The position numbers were made by a program, and so were the translations under genes. The notes under the pieces are model-generated. The model saw nothing but the letters and a program-made list of their open reading frames with translations. It made no database searches and had not been told where the DNA came from. A DNA stretch of 64,000 nucleotides, taken from the NCBI GenBank assembly GCA_028343435.1, contig JAOLYM010000002.1:1-64000 (forward strand), given 5' to 3'. Of this stretch, positions 17,640-26,578 are shown one piece after another. This DNA comes from Candidatus Nitrosopelagicus sp. Lineage in GTDB: Archaea > Thermoproteota > Nitrososphaeria > Nitrososphaerales > Nitrosopumilaceae. Position 1 is the stretch's first letter, and every line of letters starts with the position of its first letter.

Positions 17640-19007
17640 TTAGCCTATAGAATTAATTCTTTGACTCTTCCAAATATACCAACACGCAATACTGCGGTTT
17701 GGTTTCCATCTAGCTGAATATTTTTCCATAGTTTTTGGGTTAGGTAGTTCTTTTAATGAAAACAAATCTCTAATCCCTTTTTGTATTCCTAGATCTCCTA
17801 CTGGGAAAACATCTTTTCTTTCCAAACAAAACATTAGATAGATTTGTGCCGTCCAATTCCCAATTCCTTTGATTTTTGTTAATTCTTCAATTACTTGTTC
17901 ATCTTTTAATTTTGAAATTTTTCTAAAATCAATTTCTTTTTGGATGATCTGTTTTGATAATCCTTTAATGTAATTGATTTTTGTGCCTGAAATTCCTGTG
18001 TCTTTTAATTTTTTGTCACTTGTAATCATAACCTGTTCTGGAGTAGGAAATTTTTTGTAAAGTTTTAGAAATCTCTTTGTAATTGCTGTGGCAGATGCTT
18101 CTGATAATTGTTGATAGATTATTGCCTCCACGAGTGTTTGGTATGAATTTTTTGTCACTCTCATTGTACATGGACCAATTTTTCTTATTAATGGTTCAAG
18201 TTTTTTATCTAAATACAAAGATGAAACCTCTTTTTCATATTTACCTGAAGTTTGTAATTTTAATCCAATAGTAATATTTTCAAAATTTTTTGCTGTTGGA
18301 TTTTTTTTGTATTCTCTAGTTAGATTAATTATCTTTAATTTTGTTGGTAACTTTATTTTTTTTTGAATAATTTTTGCCAATCCCGTTCCAATCAAAATTG
18401 CCTGCGTTGCACCTGTTACATTGGATGGCTTTCTATTAGTACTTGAACTCTCAAAATCAATAATTGTATTTTTATTTTTTCCAACGATCACATGTTTGTC
18501 TATTGTACTTAATTCTCCATGATCTAATCCTATACTATCTAAAAGATAACATTCTCTCAAAACATTATTCAATACTAAACGAATTTCTTCTAATTTTATT
18601 TCAGGCTTTTTTGCCCAATCAATAATTTTCTCACCTTCAATGTACTCCATTATCAAAAAATTTTTTGAATTTTTGATAAACTTTGGGCCTACGTCAATTT
18701 TATTTACAATCTTGAGTAATTTGGCTTCATTTGTCATATTTTTCCTTGGAGAATCAATTCTTCGAATTTTTAACGCTACAACATTCTTGTCTTTTTTTGC
18801 AAGAACAACCATTCCCACATATCCCTTTCCAAGAATTTGACACTTTTCAATCTGTAATGGTCCGGTGAATGAAACATGAGTAATTCCTAATTTTTTTAAT
18901 TCTGTTAGTCGTTTTTTAATCTCAGTTTGTTTTCCCTCTGGAAATGCTAGAATTTTTTTGTAAGGTTCTTTATTGAAAACGCTAATTGGTTGAAAATGCT
19001 GTGTCAT
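17640..19007 (-). CDS. COG2112-type protein kinase fused to AlkA-like DNA glycosylase
   Basis: 455 residues in two parts. Residues about 40-200 match the archaeal predicted Ser/Thr kinase COG2112: glycine loop GKGYVG (60-65), Lys80, DHGELSTIDKHVIV (162-175) and IIDFESSS (182-189). The catalytic loop has Glu165 where most kinases have Asp. Residues about 265-450 match AlkA/HhH-GPD 3-methyladenine glycosylase: helix-hairpin-helix KIKGIGNWTAQIYL (378-391) and catalytic Asp405 in FPVGDLGIQ. One uninterrupted frame. It overlaps the cca gene upstream by 26 bp, so it is probably translated in an operon with cca and thpR. Confidence 0.82.
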   Translation of the reverse strand: MTQHFQPISVFNKEPYKKILAFPEGKQTEIKKRLTELKKLGITHVSFTGPLQIEKCQILGKGYVGMVVLAKKDKNVVALKIRRIDSPRKNMTNEAKLLKIVNKIDVGPKFIKNSKNFLIMEYIEGEKIIDWAKKPEIKLEEIRLVLNNVLRECYLLDSIGLDHGELSTIDKHVIVGKNKNTIIDFESSSTNRKPSNVTGATQAILIGTGLAKIIQKKIKLPTKLKIINLTREYKKNPTAKNFENITIGLKLQTSGKYEKEVSSLYLDKKLEPLIRKIGPCTMRVTKNSYQTLVEAIIYQQLSEASATAITKRFLKLYKKFPTPEQVMITSDKKLKDTGISGTKINYIKGLSKQIIQKEIDFRKISKLKDEQVIEELTKIKGIGNWTAQIYLMFCLERKDVFPVGDLGIQKGIRDLFSLKELPNPKTMEKYSARWKPNRSIACWYIWKSQRINSIG

Positions 19008-20322
19008 CAGTAGTTATCAGTTTTGAAATGCTCTTTTTAACAGATTTGCTTTGTTTGTCTTTTCCACTTGTAATTTTAAATCCCTTTTTGAAATCATTTC
19101 TTAATCCTTTTGGAATTCCTGATTGCCCAATATGATTTTTAATTAAATCATTAAGGTATGTTTTGGCATTTTCATATCTTCGAGTTTGTAATGATTGTAA
19201 TTTTCCTTCCTTATCTGTCCACATTAATTTTGATTTTTTGGAATTAATATTGATAAATTTAGTTGCAAACTCACCAGAAAACACATCCGGCCCTGTTCTT
19301 ATTTCATTTTTTGTTATGGTTAGTGATTCTAGTAAAAACAACAAACTAGCTTTAGTTTCATCATATGCTATGGCATCATTTCTAAGAACATTAAATCCCT
19401 CATTGATCATTTGGGATTCAATTGAGCTAGATGCACGCTTAATCTGGCCATAAACAATGTCATCACTCCTTTTTTTGTATGTAAAATTCACAATTAGTAA
19501 ATTTTTTGCAATTTCAGCAGAAATCTTAATTTTTGGTTTTTCTTTAAAGTATGAAATTGAATTCTTTTTTAAGAAATTTCTAGCAATTAAAATAAAATTT
19601 GTTACATTTTGAATTGATATTGCAGCTCCAAGATTTCTATTTCTATCTATTGGATCAATTATTACTATTGCAGATTCAAATTTTCTTGGAGATTCTCCAA
19701 TCATTTCATTATTTTGTAATTTTGCAATCTTCTTTAAGACATTTTCAAAGCTACCTAGATAGTAAACTAAAACTTCACAAACATAACCACTGAATCCCTG
19801 CTTTGCAATCTCTGCTCCATACATTCCATTAATTTTTAAAAAACATTTCAAAACTCTAATGTCATCTTTCATTGAACCTGTTAGTTTTTCACTCATAAAC
19901 TCTGTATGAAATGTTGATCTATCAGCCGCACTTTTCCATTCTCCTTTTTTAATGTCATAACATGGGACAACATTAACTCCTACTCCATCAATATCTGCTT
20001 CAACAAACGGATGTTCTGAATATCTTACATATGGTTTGAATTTTTTTAGTGAATCAAACCCAATTTTTTTACTAATTGTTTCAAAATTTTTTTCAGTTGT
20101 TGTTTTTTTAAATTTTACAAAAATATCAATATCAATTTTTTCTGGGGTCCATGTTTCTTTTGCATATGAGCCTCCAAAATGTACTGACACAACCGCTTTT
20201 TGTTTTTCAGTTTCTTTGTTTACAAGACTAAAGACCTGATTTGCAATCTTATCCACTTTTTTTCTTAGTATGTTGTTTGGAATTGCTATTTGTTTTGATT
20301 TTTTTATAATATCACTTTTCAT
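18982..20322 (-). CDS. cca: CCA-adding enzyme (archaeal class I)
   Basis: 446 residues. Adds or repairs the 3' CCA end of tRNA. The nucleotidyltransferase motif FGGSYAKETW...IDIDIFV (near residues 49-69) supplies the metal-binding Asp pair. FVEADIDGVGVNVVPCYD holds the third Asp, and STFHTEFM and DDIRVLKCFLKINGMYGAEIAKQGFSGY follow as in archaeal CCA enzymes. It overlaps thpR by 4 bp upstream and the kinase-AlkA gene by 26 bp downstream. Confidence 0.93.
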   Translation of the reverse strand: MKSDIIKKSKQIAIPNNILRKKVDKIANQVFSLVNKETEKQKAVVSVHFGGSYAKETWTPEKIDIDIFVKFKKTTTEKNFETISKKIGFDSLKKFKPYVRYSEHPFVEADIDGVGVNVVPCYDIKKGEWKSAADRSTFHTEFMSEKLTGSMKDDIRVLKCFLKINGMYGAEIAKQGFSGYVCEVLVYYLGSFENVLKKIAKLQNNEMIGESPRKFESAIVIIDPIDRNRNLGAAISIQNVTNFILIARNFLKKNSISYFKEKPKIKISAEIAKNLLIVNFTYKKRSDDIVYGQIKRASSSIESQMINEGFNVLRNDAIAYDETKASLLFLLESLTITKNEIRTGPDVFSGEFATKFININSKKSKLMWTDKEGKLQSLQTRRYENAKTYLNDLIKNHIGQSGIPKGLRNDFKKGFKITSGKDKQSKSVKKSISKLITTDDTAFSTN

Positions 20323-20858
20323 TTTGCATTAACCTCCAGTAAATCTGAATATTCTGGTCCCTTTGGACTTAAAACACTTCTTTTTACTTTAATTTTTGAT
20401 ATAGTTTGTGTACCAAATTCAATAGTCTGATATTCTTTCATCATGACTGAAATATCGTTAATTTTCTTTTTTACTCTAAAAATTGTCAAGTGAGGTTTGA
20501 ATTTTTCATCATTTTCAAAACTCAATGATGTTAATTTTATTCCTATTTCATTTGCTATAGCGGTTAATTTCTCAACACCATTTTCATCAATTCCAATCCA
20601 GATTACTCGTGGATTTTTTAAATTTGGAAATCCTCCTACACCTTTCAACGATAAATCAAAAGAAGAAAATGATATTTTCTTAATAGTATCTTTTACTTGT
20701 TCACATTTGCTTTCATCAATTTCTCCTAAAAATTTCAAAGTAAAATGAATCTGATTAATTTTTGTGGGTTTTGCATCAATCTGAACATTTTTTTGGAATG
20801 TTTCAATATTCTTCAAAATTTTGTCATTAGAAATTTCTACTGCTACAAAAACTCTCAT
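20319..20858 (-). CDS. thpR: RNA 2',3'-cyclic phosphodiesterase (LigT/ThpR)
   Basis: 179 residues, 2H phosphoesterase. The two H-x-T-x motifs are HFTL (in QIHFTLKFLGE, near residue 44) and HLTI (in KPHLTIFRVK, near 125). It opens 2',3'-cyclic phosphate ends or ligates tRNA halves. The stop-start overlap with cca suggests a joint role in tRNA 3'-end or splicing metabolism. Confidence 0.9.
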   Translation of the reverse strand: MRVFVAVEISNDKILKNIETFQKNVQIDAKPTKINQIHFTLKFLGEIDESKCEQVKDTIKKISFSSFDLSLKGVGGFPNLKNPRVIWIGIDENGVEKLTAIANEIGIKLTSLSFENDEKFKPHLTIFRVKKKINDISVMMKEYQTIEFGTQTISKIKVKRSVLSPKGPEYSDLLEVNAK

Positions 20859-20922
20859 GAAAAATAAAATCTTAGTAATTATTTATCGCTACCTTCATAG
20901 ACTAGTCATTCAAAAATAATCT

Positions 20923-21471
20923 GTGTCAAAACTTGTTGTTTGTTTAACTGGAATGCCTGGTGCAGGAAAATCAACTATTGTTTCAAAATTAAAAGAAGGC
21001 GGTTATGAAACATTCAGCCTTGGTGATGGTGTTAGAGCTGAGGCTAAAAGACTAGATTTGGAACCTACAGGTGAGAATCTTGGTAAACTTATGTTAAATT
21101 TACGTGAAAAAAATGGACCAGGTGCAATTGCAAAATTACTTAAAAATTCTATTAAAAACTCAACTCATGAAATTATAATTATTGATGGTATACGTTCAAT
21201 ACATGAAATTAATGTTTTAAAAGAAACTGGAAATGTAAAACTTTTAGCTGTAGATGCATCAGCTGATACAAGATTTAATTTTCTCCGTGAACGTAAAAGA
21301 TCAGATGATCCGTTAACAAGAGAAAAATTTGAAGAACGTGATAATCGTGAAATTGGTGTTGGTTTAGAAGAAATTATTGGGCTTGCTGATGAATCAATTG
21401 AAAATAACAATGTAACGATTGAGGAAATGGTAAAATCTGCAATCAAAATATTTCAAAAGTGGATTGAATAA
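20923..21471 (+). CDS. UPF0200 family P-loop kinase-like protein
   Basis: 182 residues. Walker A GMPGAGKST at residues 10-18, FSLGDGVRAEAKR, IIIDGIRSIHEINVL (Walker B-like) and RERKRSDDPLTREKFEERD. The fold is that of nucleotide/CoA kinases; the family (UPF0200) has no settled substrate. GTG start at 20923. Its last base is the first of the UPF0201 gene, so the two are translationally coupled. Confidence 0.82.
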   Translation: MSKLVVCLTGMPGAGKSTIVSKLKEGGYETFSLGDGVRAEAKRLDLEPTGENLGKLMLNLREKNGPGAIAKLLKNSIKNSTHEIIIIDGIRSIHEINVLKETGNVKLLAVDASADTRFNFLRERKRSDDPLTREKFEERDNREIGVGLEEIIGLADESIENNNVTIEEMVKSAIKIFQKWIE

Positions 21472-21854
21472 TGAATCAAAAAACAACAATTCAAATTTTC
21501 TGTCAAATCAATCCTTCTGAAGATCCTGAAAAAGTAAAATCTGCAATAAATAACATTTTTCCTGAAATAGAATTAGAAATATCTGATACAGAAATTAGTG
21601 GAAAAACAAATAATTTTTCAATTCTGTCACAAATTTCAAAATCAATTCATGAAAAAAATACCAAAAATACCTATCAACGTATTCTCAAAAAAAATAGTGA
21701 CAGTGACTCCACTTGGTTTTATCTCAATAAACAGGCAGCATTTGTAAATACTGTAGCTTTATGCAGTGAAGCAAACGAATCATCTTTAGGCCCAATTAAG
21801 ATAATTTTACGCTCAAACGACATAGAACAAGTAATTGATTCTATTACGAATTAG
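21471..21854 (+). CDS. UPF0201 family protein
   Basis: 127 residues. The start (IQIFCQINPSEDPEKVKSAINNIFPEIELEI) and the end (LNKQAAFVNTVALCSE...SSLGPIKIIL) match the archaeal UPF0201 (DUF54) family. The fold is thought to resemble RNA-binding ribosomal L5-like domains; the role is unproven. It overlaps the UPF0200 stop by 1 bp, a pairing that points to a common pathway. Confidence 0.75.
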   Translation: MNQKTTIQIFCQINPSEDPEKVKSAINNIFPEIELEISDTEISGKTNNFSILSQISKSIHEKNTKNTYQRILKKNSDSDSTWFYLNKQAAFVNTVALCSEANESSLGPIKIILRSNDIEQVIDSITN

Positions 21855-21931
21855 ATAACTAGCTATTTCTATCCATTTTGAGAGCTTTTTTTTAGCTCAG
21901 TCATGAAAAATCGATTTTTACAGCATTTGTT

Positions 21932-22219
21932 ATGAAAATACAATTAGCAATAATTGGCGCAGTATTGATAGCTGGTGGAATTTTATTCTTACCTGAAACA
22001 ATGAGTCAATTTCCTGCAGGTACATTAGTTCTTGATGCATTAGTTGCAGATGCCACTAACATTAAGGAATACAATCAGCATACAAGCCAAGTCGGTGATA
22101 CATTGTATGATGTTGGATTAAAGGCAGGAGATACAGTAGTAGATGTTGCAGGTCAAGTTGAAAACACCATCGATGAAACAGAAATCCCTGAGATTGACTT
22201 TTTAAAATTTGATGAATAA
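21932..22219 (+). CDS. single-pass membrane or secreted small protein
   Basis: 95 residues. The N-terminal hydrophobic segment (residues 2-22) could be a signal peptide or anchor. The rest is acidic, soluble and repetitive in Val/Gly/Asp (QVGDTLYDVGLKAGDTVVDVAG). Convergent with RNase Z with one base between them. No family recognised. Confidence 0.5.
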   Translation: MKIQLAIIGAVLIAGGILFLPETMSQFPAGTLVLDALVADATNIKEYNQHTSQVGDTLYDVGLKAGDTVVDVAGQVENTIDETEIPEIDFLKFDE

Positions 22220-22220
22220 T

Positions 22221-23117
22221 CTAAATCTCAATCTCAAGTAGATCTTTTGCAGCTATAACTGATTCATGAATTTGTTTTGCTTCATTTAGTAAAATTGTTT
22301 CATCATTATATCTTGCTGAAAAGTGTGTTAAAATCAGATTTTTTACATTTGCATTTTTTGCTAACTCTGCTGCTTCTTTTGCAGTTGAATGATTTGTCTC
22401 AATTGCTCTATCTTTTAGTTCATATGAAAATGTACAATCAAAGCTCATGTAGTCACTATTTTTGAAAAATGTTTGTAATTTTTCAGTAGGACGTGTATCG
22501 CCTGAAATTCCAATTTTCTTACCTGGTCTTTTTTCACCTGTTACTTGTGATGAGTTAATTTTCTTACCCTCTAGTTCTATGGAATTACCATTTTGTAACT
22601 CCTGCCACATTTTTCCTTCTGGGATTCCTAATTCTTTTGCTTTTTCTGGATAGAATACGCCAACTCTTTCATTTTCTTCAAAACAATATGAATACGCAGT
22701 AATTCCATGTTGTGCCTCACAACAATTTATCTGATAATCTTTTTCATTAACAACATTGCCTTCATTTACAATTATTATGAAAACAGGAAATGGTAATCCA
22801 AAATTTAATACTTTGATATTTGCAGTAATGAATTCTTCAATTCCAGCTGGGCCGTAAATCTCAACAGCTTCCGTTCTCTTTTGTAATGACATTGTTTGTA
22901 AAAGACCCAAGACACCTAAACAATGATCTCCATGTAGATGTGTGATAAATATTTTCATTTTTTTATTCCACGGTAAACCTGCTTTCAAATATGCAACTTG
23001 GGCTCCTTCTCCTGCATCAAACATCAAAACTTCATTTTCACGAACAAGACAAATGCATGTTAATGAACGATCAATGGTCGGTGCAGCAGCTGAAGTTCCA
23101 AGATAAACTATTTTCAT
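22221..23117 (-). CDS. rnz: ribonuclease Z (tRNA 3' endonuclease)
   Basis: 298 residues, metallo-beta-lactamase fold. Removes tRNA 3' trailers, the step before CCA addition. Seen: YLGTSAAAPT at the N-terminus, THLHGDHCLG (zinc motif, near residue 60), SGDTRPTEKL, the exosite region, and LTHFSARY with the last His ligand. prs follows upstream on the same strand, 10 bp away. Confidence 0.93.
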   Translation of the reverse strand: MKIVYLGTSAAAPTIDRSLTCICLVRENEVLMFDAGEGAQVAYLKAGLPWNKKMKIFITHLHGDHCLGVLGLLQTMSLQKRTEAVEIYGPAGIEEFITANIKVLNFGLPFPVFIIIVNEGNVVNEKDYQINCCEAQHGITAYSYCFEENERVGVFYPEKAKELGIPEGKMWQELQNGNSIELEGKKINSSQVTGEKRPGKKIGISGDTRPTEKLQTFFKNSDYMSFDCTFSYELKDRAIETNHSTAKEAAELAKNANVKNLILTHFSARYNDETILLNEAKQIHESVIAAKDLLEIEI

Positions 23118-23127
23118 AATGTTATTT

Positions 23128-24003
23128 TCATCTCAATGCACCAGAAATAACTCCTGATACATCTACTTTTGCTGATTCACCAGGTATGGTGTTTGTACTA
23201 ATAATTTGAGTAACACCTGCATTTTTGATCTTTTTTCTAGCATCATTAACCAATAATGCATGCGTACATGCAACAAAAACACGTCTGCATTTTTGTTTCT
23301 TTAAAAATTGGGTTGCTTTAACAATACTTCCACCAGTACTAACCATATCATCTACCAGAATTAAATCTCTATTTTCCACATCAACTTTACCAGAAAGGAT
23401 ATTCACTTTTCCAGTTTTTCTGTCTCTATGTTTTTTCAATGCAATGAAATCTGTTTTCAAAAGATTAGAAAATTTTTCAGCTCTTTCTTTACCACCTAAA
23501 TCTGGAGATATAACCAATGGATCTTTCATTTTCATTTTCTTAAAATGTTTGACTAGTACTTCCATTGCAGAAACATTTTCTGATGGAATTTTTAATTCTT
23601 TTAATGCTAATTTACTATGAATGTCAACTGTGAGAATTTTCTTTACACCTACTGCTTTGAGTAATTTTCCCACCACCCCGATAGTGATTATTTCTCCACC
23701 AAGAAATTCTCTATCTTGTCTTGCATATCCCATGTAAGGAATCACTGCATATACTTTTGAAGAAAATTTTTGTACCTTTGAAACAATACTCAATAATTCT
23801 AAAAGATTTGAATCAACTGGGGGGTTAGTTGATTGAACAACTATAACTATACTTTTTTTTGGAATTTGGTTAATTGTTATTTTACTTTCTCCATCAGGAA
23901 ATATTTTCTTCTCAGTTTTGATATAGGGTGATTTTAATTTTCTAGCAATTCTTTTAGCTAAATCAGATGATGCATCTCCACCAATAACTGTAAATTTTGT
24001 CAT
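23128..24003 (-). CDS. prs: ribose-phosphate diphosphokinase
   Basis: 291 residues, in the range of archaeal PRPP synthases. Makes PRPP from ribose 5-phosphate and ATP for nucleotide, His and Trp synthesis. Seen: FPDGESKITI, YMGYARQDREF, DIHSKLALKEL, SPDLGGKERA and the PRPP-binding loop ILVDDMVSTGGSI. Confidence 0.94.
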   Translation of the reverse strand: MTKFTVIGGDASSDLAKRIARKLKSPYIKTEKKIFPDGESKITINQIPKKSIVIVVQSTNPPVDSNLLELLSIVSKVQKFSSKVYAVIPYMGYARQDREFLGGEIITIGVVGKLLKAVGVKKILTVDIHSKLALKELKIPSENVSAMEVLVKHFKKMKMKDPLVISPDLGGKERAEKFSNLLKTDFIALKKHRDRKTGKVNILSGKVDVENRDLILVDDMVSTGGSIVKATQFLKKQKCRRVFVACTHALLVNDARKKIKNAGVTQIISTNTIPGESAKVDVSGVISGALR

Positions 24004-24028
24004 TAAATCAACGAATCAAAACGGATTC

Positions 24029-24640
24029 TTAAGTTTTCGTAAGACTATTTTTTACTTTAATCTCCTTTCTTTTGAAAAAATAGCTTGTAATTGCCACTAT
24101 ACTGACCCCAATAATCTGTATTACGAGCCAATCTAATCCTTGTAATGATACTGTTTCAAATGTAAATGGTGAAAACAATGGGAATTCTGTGGCTGAATTA
24201 AGTAAAACATCTGCTAAGAAAACATCAAATGCAATATGTGATAAAACTGCACCAAATGCGACAGCGCAAATTCTGATATCTTTTCCTCGTAGAATTACAA
24301 AAAATACTATAGATACAATTACTGCAAATGGAATTGAATGACTCATTCTCGAAACTAACTCTATATCCAAAAATTGTAGTAAATGATCCGAATCTAAAAA
24401 GATTGCAAAACTTCCACCTAGAATGATGTATCTAATACTTAATGTTCCCAACCCAATTACTGCGCCCCAAAAAATATGACCTAACACATGTTCATACGTA
24501 ACGCTACTCACTACAAGCGGATTTCCAATCACAAATGTGAATTCACTCTCAGGAAAGAAGGCACCAATCATCGAAAACGTAAATGAGACTATTGCAAAAA
24601 TTATTGAATTTTTTAAAATGAATTTAATAATATCTTTCAA
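24029..24640 (-). CDS. membrane-bound metal-dependent hydrolase-like protein (YdjM/DUF457 type)
   Basis: 203 residues with five to six hydrophobic helices. Polar motifs inside or beside membrane segments, YEHVLGHIFWG, FAIFLDSDHLLQF and VLSHIAFDVF, supply His and Asp residues as in the YdjM/DUF457 family of putative membrane metal hydrolases. Substrate unknown. It lies between prs and the MscS gene on the same strand. Confidence 0.6.
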   Translation of the reverse strand: MKDIIKFILKNSIIFAIVSFTFSMIGAFFPESEFTFVIGNPLVVSSVTYEHVLGHIFWGAVIGLGTLSIRYIILGGSFAIFLDSDHLLQFLDIELVSRMSHSIPFAVIVSIVFFVILRGKDIRICAVAFGAVLSHIAFDVFLADVLLNSATEFPLFSPFTFETVSLQGLDWLVIQIIGVSIVAITSYFFKRKEIKVKNSLTKT

Positions 24641-24677
24641 TGTGCGTTTTGAATTTTTTCAAATAAATTAATCATTA

Positions 24678-26420
24678 CTATTCATCTCCGGCTTCACCAC
24701 GACCTAAATCACCTAATCCATACTCATCCATCACTTCATTGCGCTTGGAATCTAGTTGATTAATTTCCTGTTCTTCACGTTTTTCATCACCTTGGTAAAC
24801 TGTACGTATTGGCCATGGTATTCTAATATCATATTTCTTGAACTCTTCGTACATAATCAGACGCATATCACTTTTTGTCTTGAATTGTGCACCATAATCT
24901 CTTACGTAAACCCACATTGAAAAGTCCAAAGATGAATCATTGAACTTATCAAATCGTACAACAGGTTGTGTTACATCTACATGAATATCCTTATCACATC
25001 CACAGCTAGGTTTGTTTTCTTCAAGATATGGGCATCTATTTTGTCTTACAAGATGTCTTCCTCTTGCATCTGTAGCTTCAATCATAGCACGTTTCCCAAC
25101 TTTGACTAAAATTGATGTAACTTGTCTTGGATTATTCAAATATGAAACACCAACATTTACTACTGCAGGAACAAGTTTGATTTCTTTTGTATAATTAATT
25201 ATTTCTGCACTAACCAATTGTCGTGTAGGAATAATTGCAACTGATTCATTTAATCCATGACGAATGTATGTCACTCTTGGTGTAATTTTATGTACATATC
25301 CATTATATCCACTTTGTAATTGTATTCTGTCTCCTTCTTTGACAACCTTATCTTTTCTGATAAGAATATACGAAAAGTAATTTTCTAACGTTTCTTTTAA
25401 TGCTAATCCCACACCAAATGCAAGTCCTCCTGTTGCAGTTGCTAGCACTATCAAATCTACTTCCCACCATGATACTACTCCAACTAATACTCCAACAAAA
25501 ATTAAAATTGGTAAAACCTGTTTTGCAGATTTTGGAACCCCTTCTTTTTGTTTACGTGAGTGTCCTGGTGGTTTGTTTCCTGAAATTATTGATTCAAAAC
25601 CTGAATTTCTTTTTTGTTCTCTCCAGATATCTATAGGATAAATCTCCTCGGGTAATACGCCTGGAAATAATTTCCTTCCAGATACATTCTTTCCTGTTAC
25701 ACAAGCTTCAAAGTATAATTGATATTTTTTTCGTTCAGATTTTTTCCATTTTTCGTAAGGTTCTTTAGAATTTTTTTCATAACTTCCAATTGGAGCTCCT
25801 CTTGATGTCCGGAAGTTCTCTAAGTATTGTATTCCTTCGTCAGTTTGCAAATAACTATTGAATTCTTCTTCAGTTAGATCATCTGGTTTTTGTTTTGGTG
25901 GAATCCATTTGTATAATTTATGAAATAAATCGTCAGCATCATCTGGAAATCCTCTCATTTCTCTCCAGGCTTCAAAATCTTCACGTTCAAGACGTGAACT
26001 ATCACGTTTTGTTAATGCTATTGGAACTAACTGTGAAATTGTATATCCTATAACCAAAATGTTCAATGTGTTTAACATTTTTGCAAAAATTTCACTAGGT
26101 GCTAGCTCTCCTTCTATTTGCATAACTGTTGACTCTTCATCAAATAATTCAAAAACTTGAATGTACATGTTTACAGATGAAATTAAAGCAATTGCTAAAA
26201 ATGGTAAAATTATTTTTCTTGCAAACCTTGCAACATGTGGTCTTGTATGGTTGAATTTTTGAGTTTTAATCCAAAATGAAAATTTTCTATAAACTACACT
26301 GATCACAATAATTCCGATTATCAGTCCAATTACCGCTAATTGCAAAGATACTGATGATGCGATCAACTGTGATACTGTATCAAATTGCCCAACTGAAATC
26401 TCACTAATTTCTTCTGCCAT
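24678..26420 (-). CDS. mscS: MscS-family mechanosensitive channel
   Basis: 580 residues, longer than E. coli MscS (286). Four to five membrane helices; the pore helix TATGGLAFGVGLALKETLENYFSYI has the Gly/Ala packing pattern of TM3 and leads into the beta domain (EGDRIQLQSGYNGYVHKI, SVAIIPTRQLVSAEIINYTK). Two insertions: a charged soluble stretch of about 150 residues between TM2 and TM3, and a Cys-rich loop (CPYLEENKPSCGCDKD, near 465-478) in the C-terminal domain. Likely role: release of solutes on hypo-osmotic shock. Confidence 0.85.
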   Translation of the reverse strand: MAEEISEISVGQFDTVSQLIASSVSLQLAVIGLIIGIIVISVVYRKFSFWIKTQKFNHTRPHVARFARKIILPFLAIALISSVNMYIQVFELFDEESTVMQIEGELAPSEIFAKMLNTLNILVIGYTISQLVPIALTKRDSSRLEREDFEAWREMRGFPDDADDLFHKLYKWIPPKQKPDDLTEEEFNSYLQTDEGIQYLENFRTSRGAPIGSYEKNSKEPYEKWKKSERKKYQLYFEACVTGKNVSGRKLFPGVLPEEIYPIDIWREQKRNSGFESIISGNKPPGHSRKQKEGVPKSAKQVLPILIFVGVLVGVVSWWEVDLIVLATATGGLAFGVGLALKETLENYFSYILIRKDKVVKEGDRIQLQSGYNGYVHKITPRVTYIRHGLNESVAIIPTRQLVSAEIINYTKEIKLVPAVVNVGVSYLNNPRQVTSILVKVGKRAMIEATDARGRHLVRQNRCPYLEENKPSCGCDKDIHVDVTQPVVRFDKFNDSSLDFSMWVYVRDYGAQFKTKSDMRLIMYEEFKKYDIRIPWPIRTVYQGDEKREEQEINQLDSKRNEVMDEYGLGDLGRGEAGDE

Positions 26421-26578
26421 CTCTGATATTTTTTGAGAATCCTAAACTTAAGTTAGTAGATTTGTCGTCAAGTTTTAAAAAAACTGTCAATTTTTTTCAA
26501 AAATATGCATTTTCAGGCATAATCTCTTCGTAAATGTCAGATCCTAAAGTTTAACAGAGGATTTATCATAATTATGGA

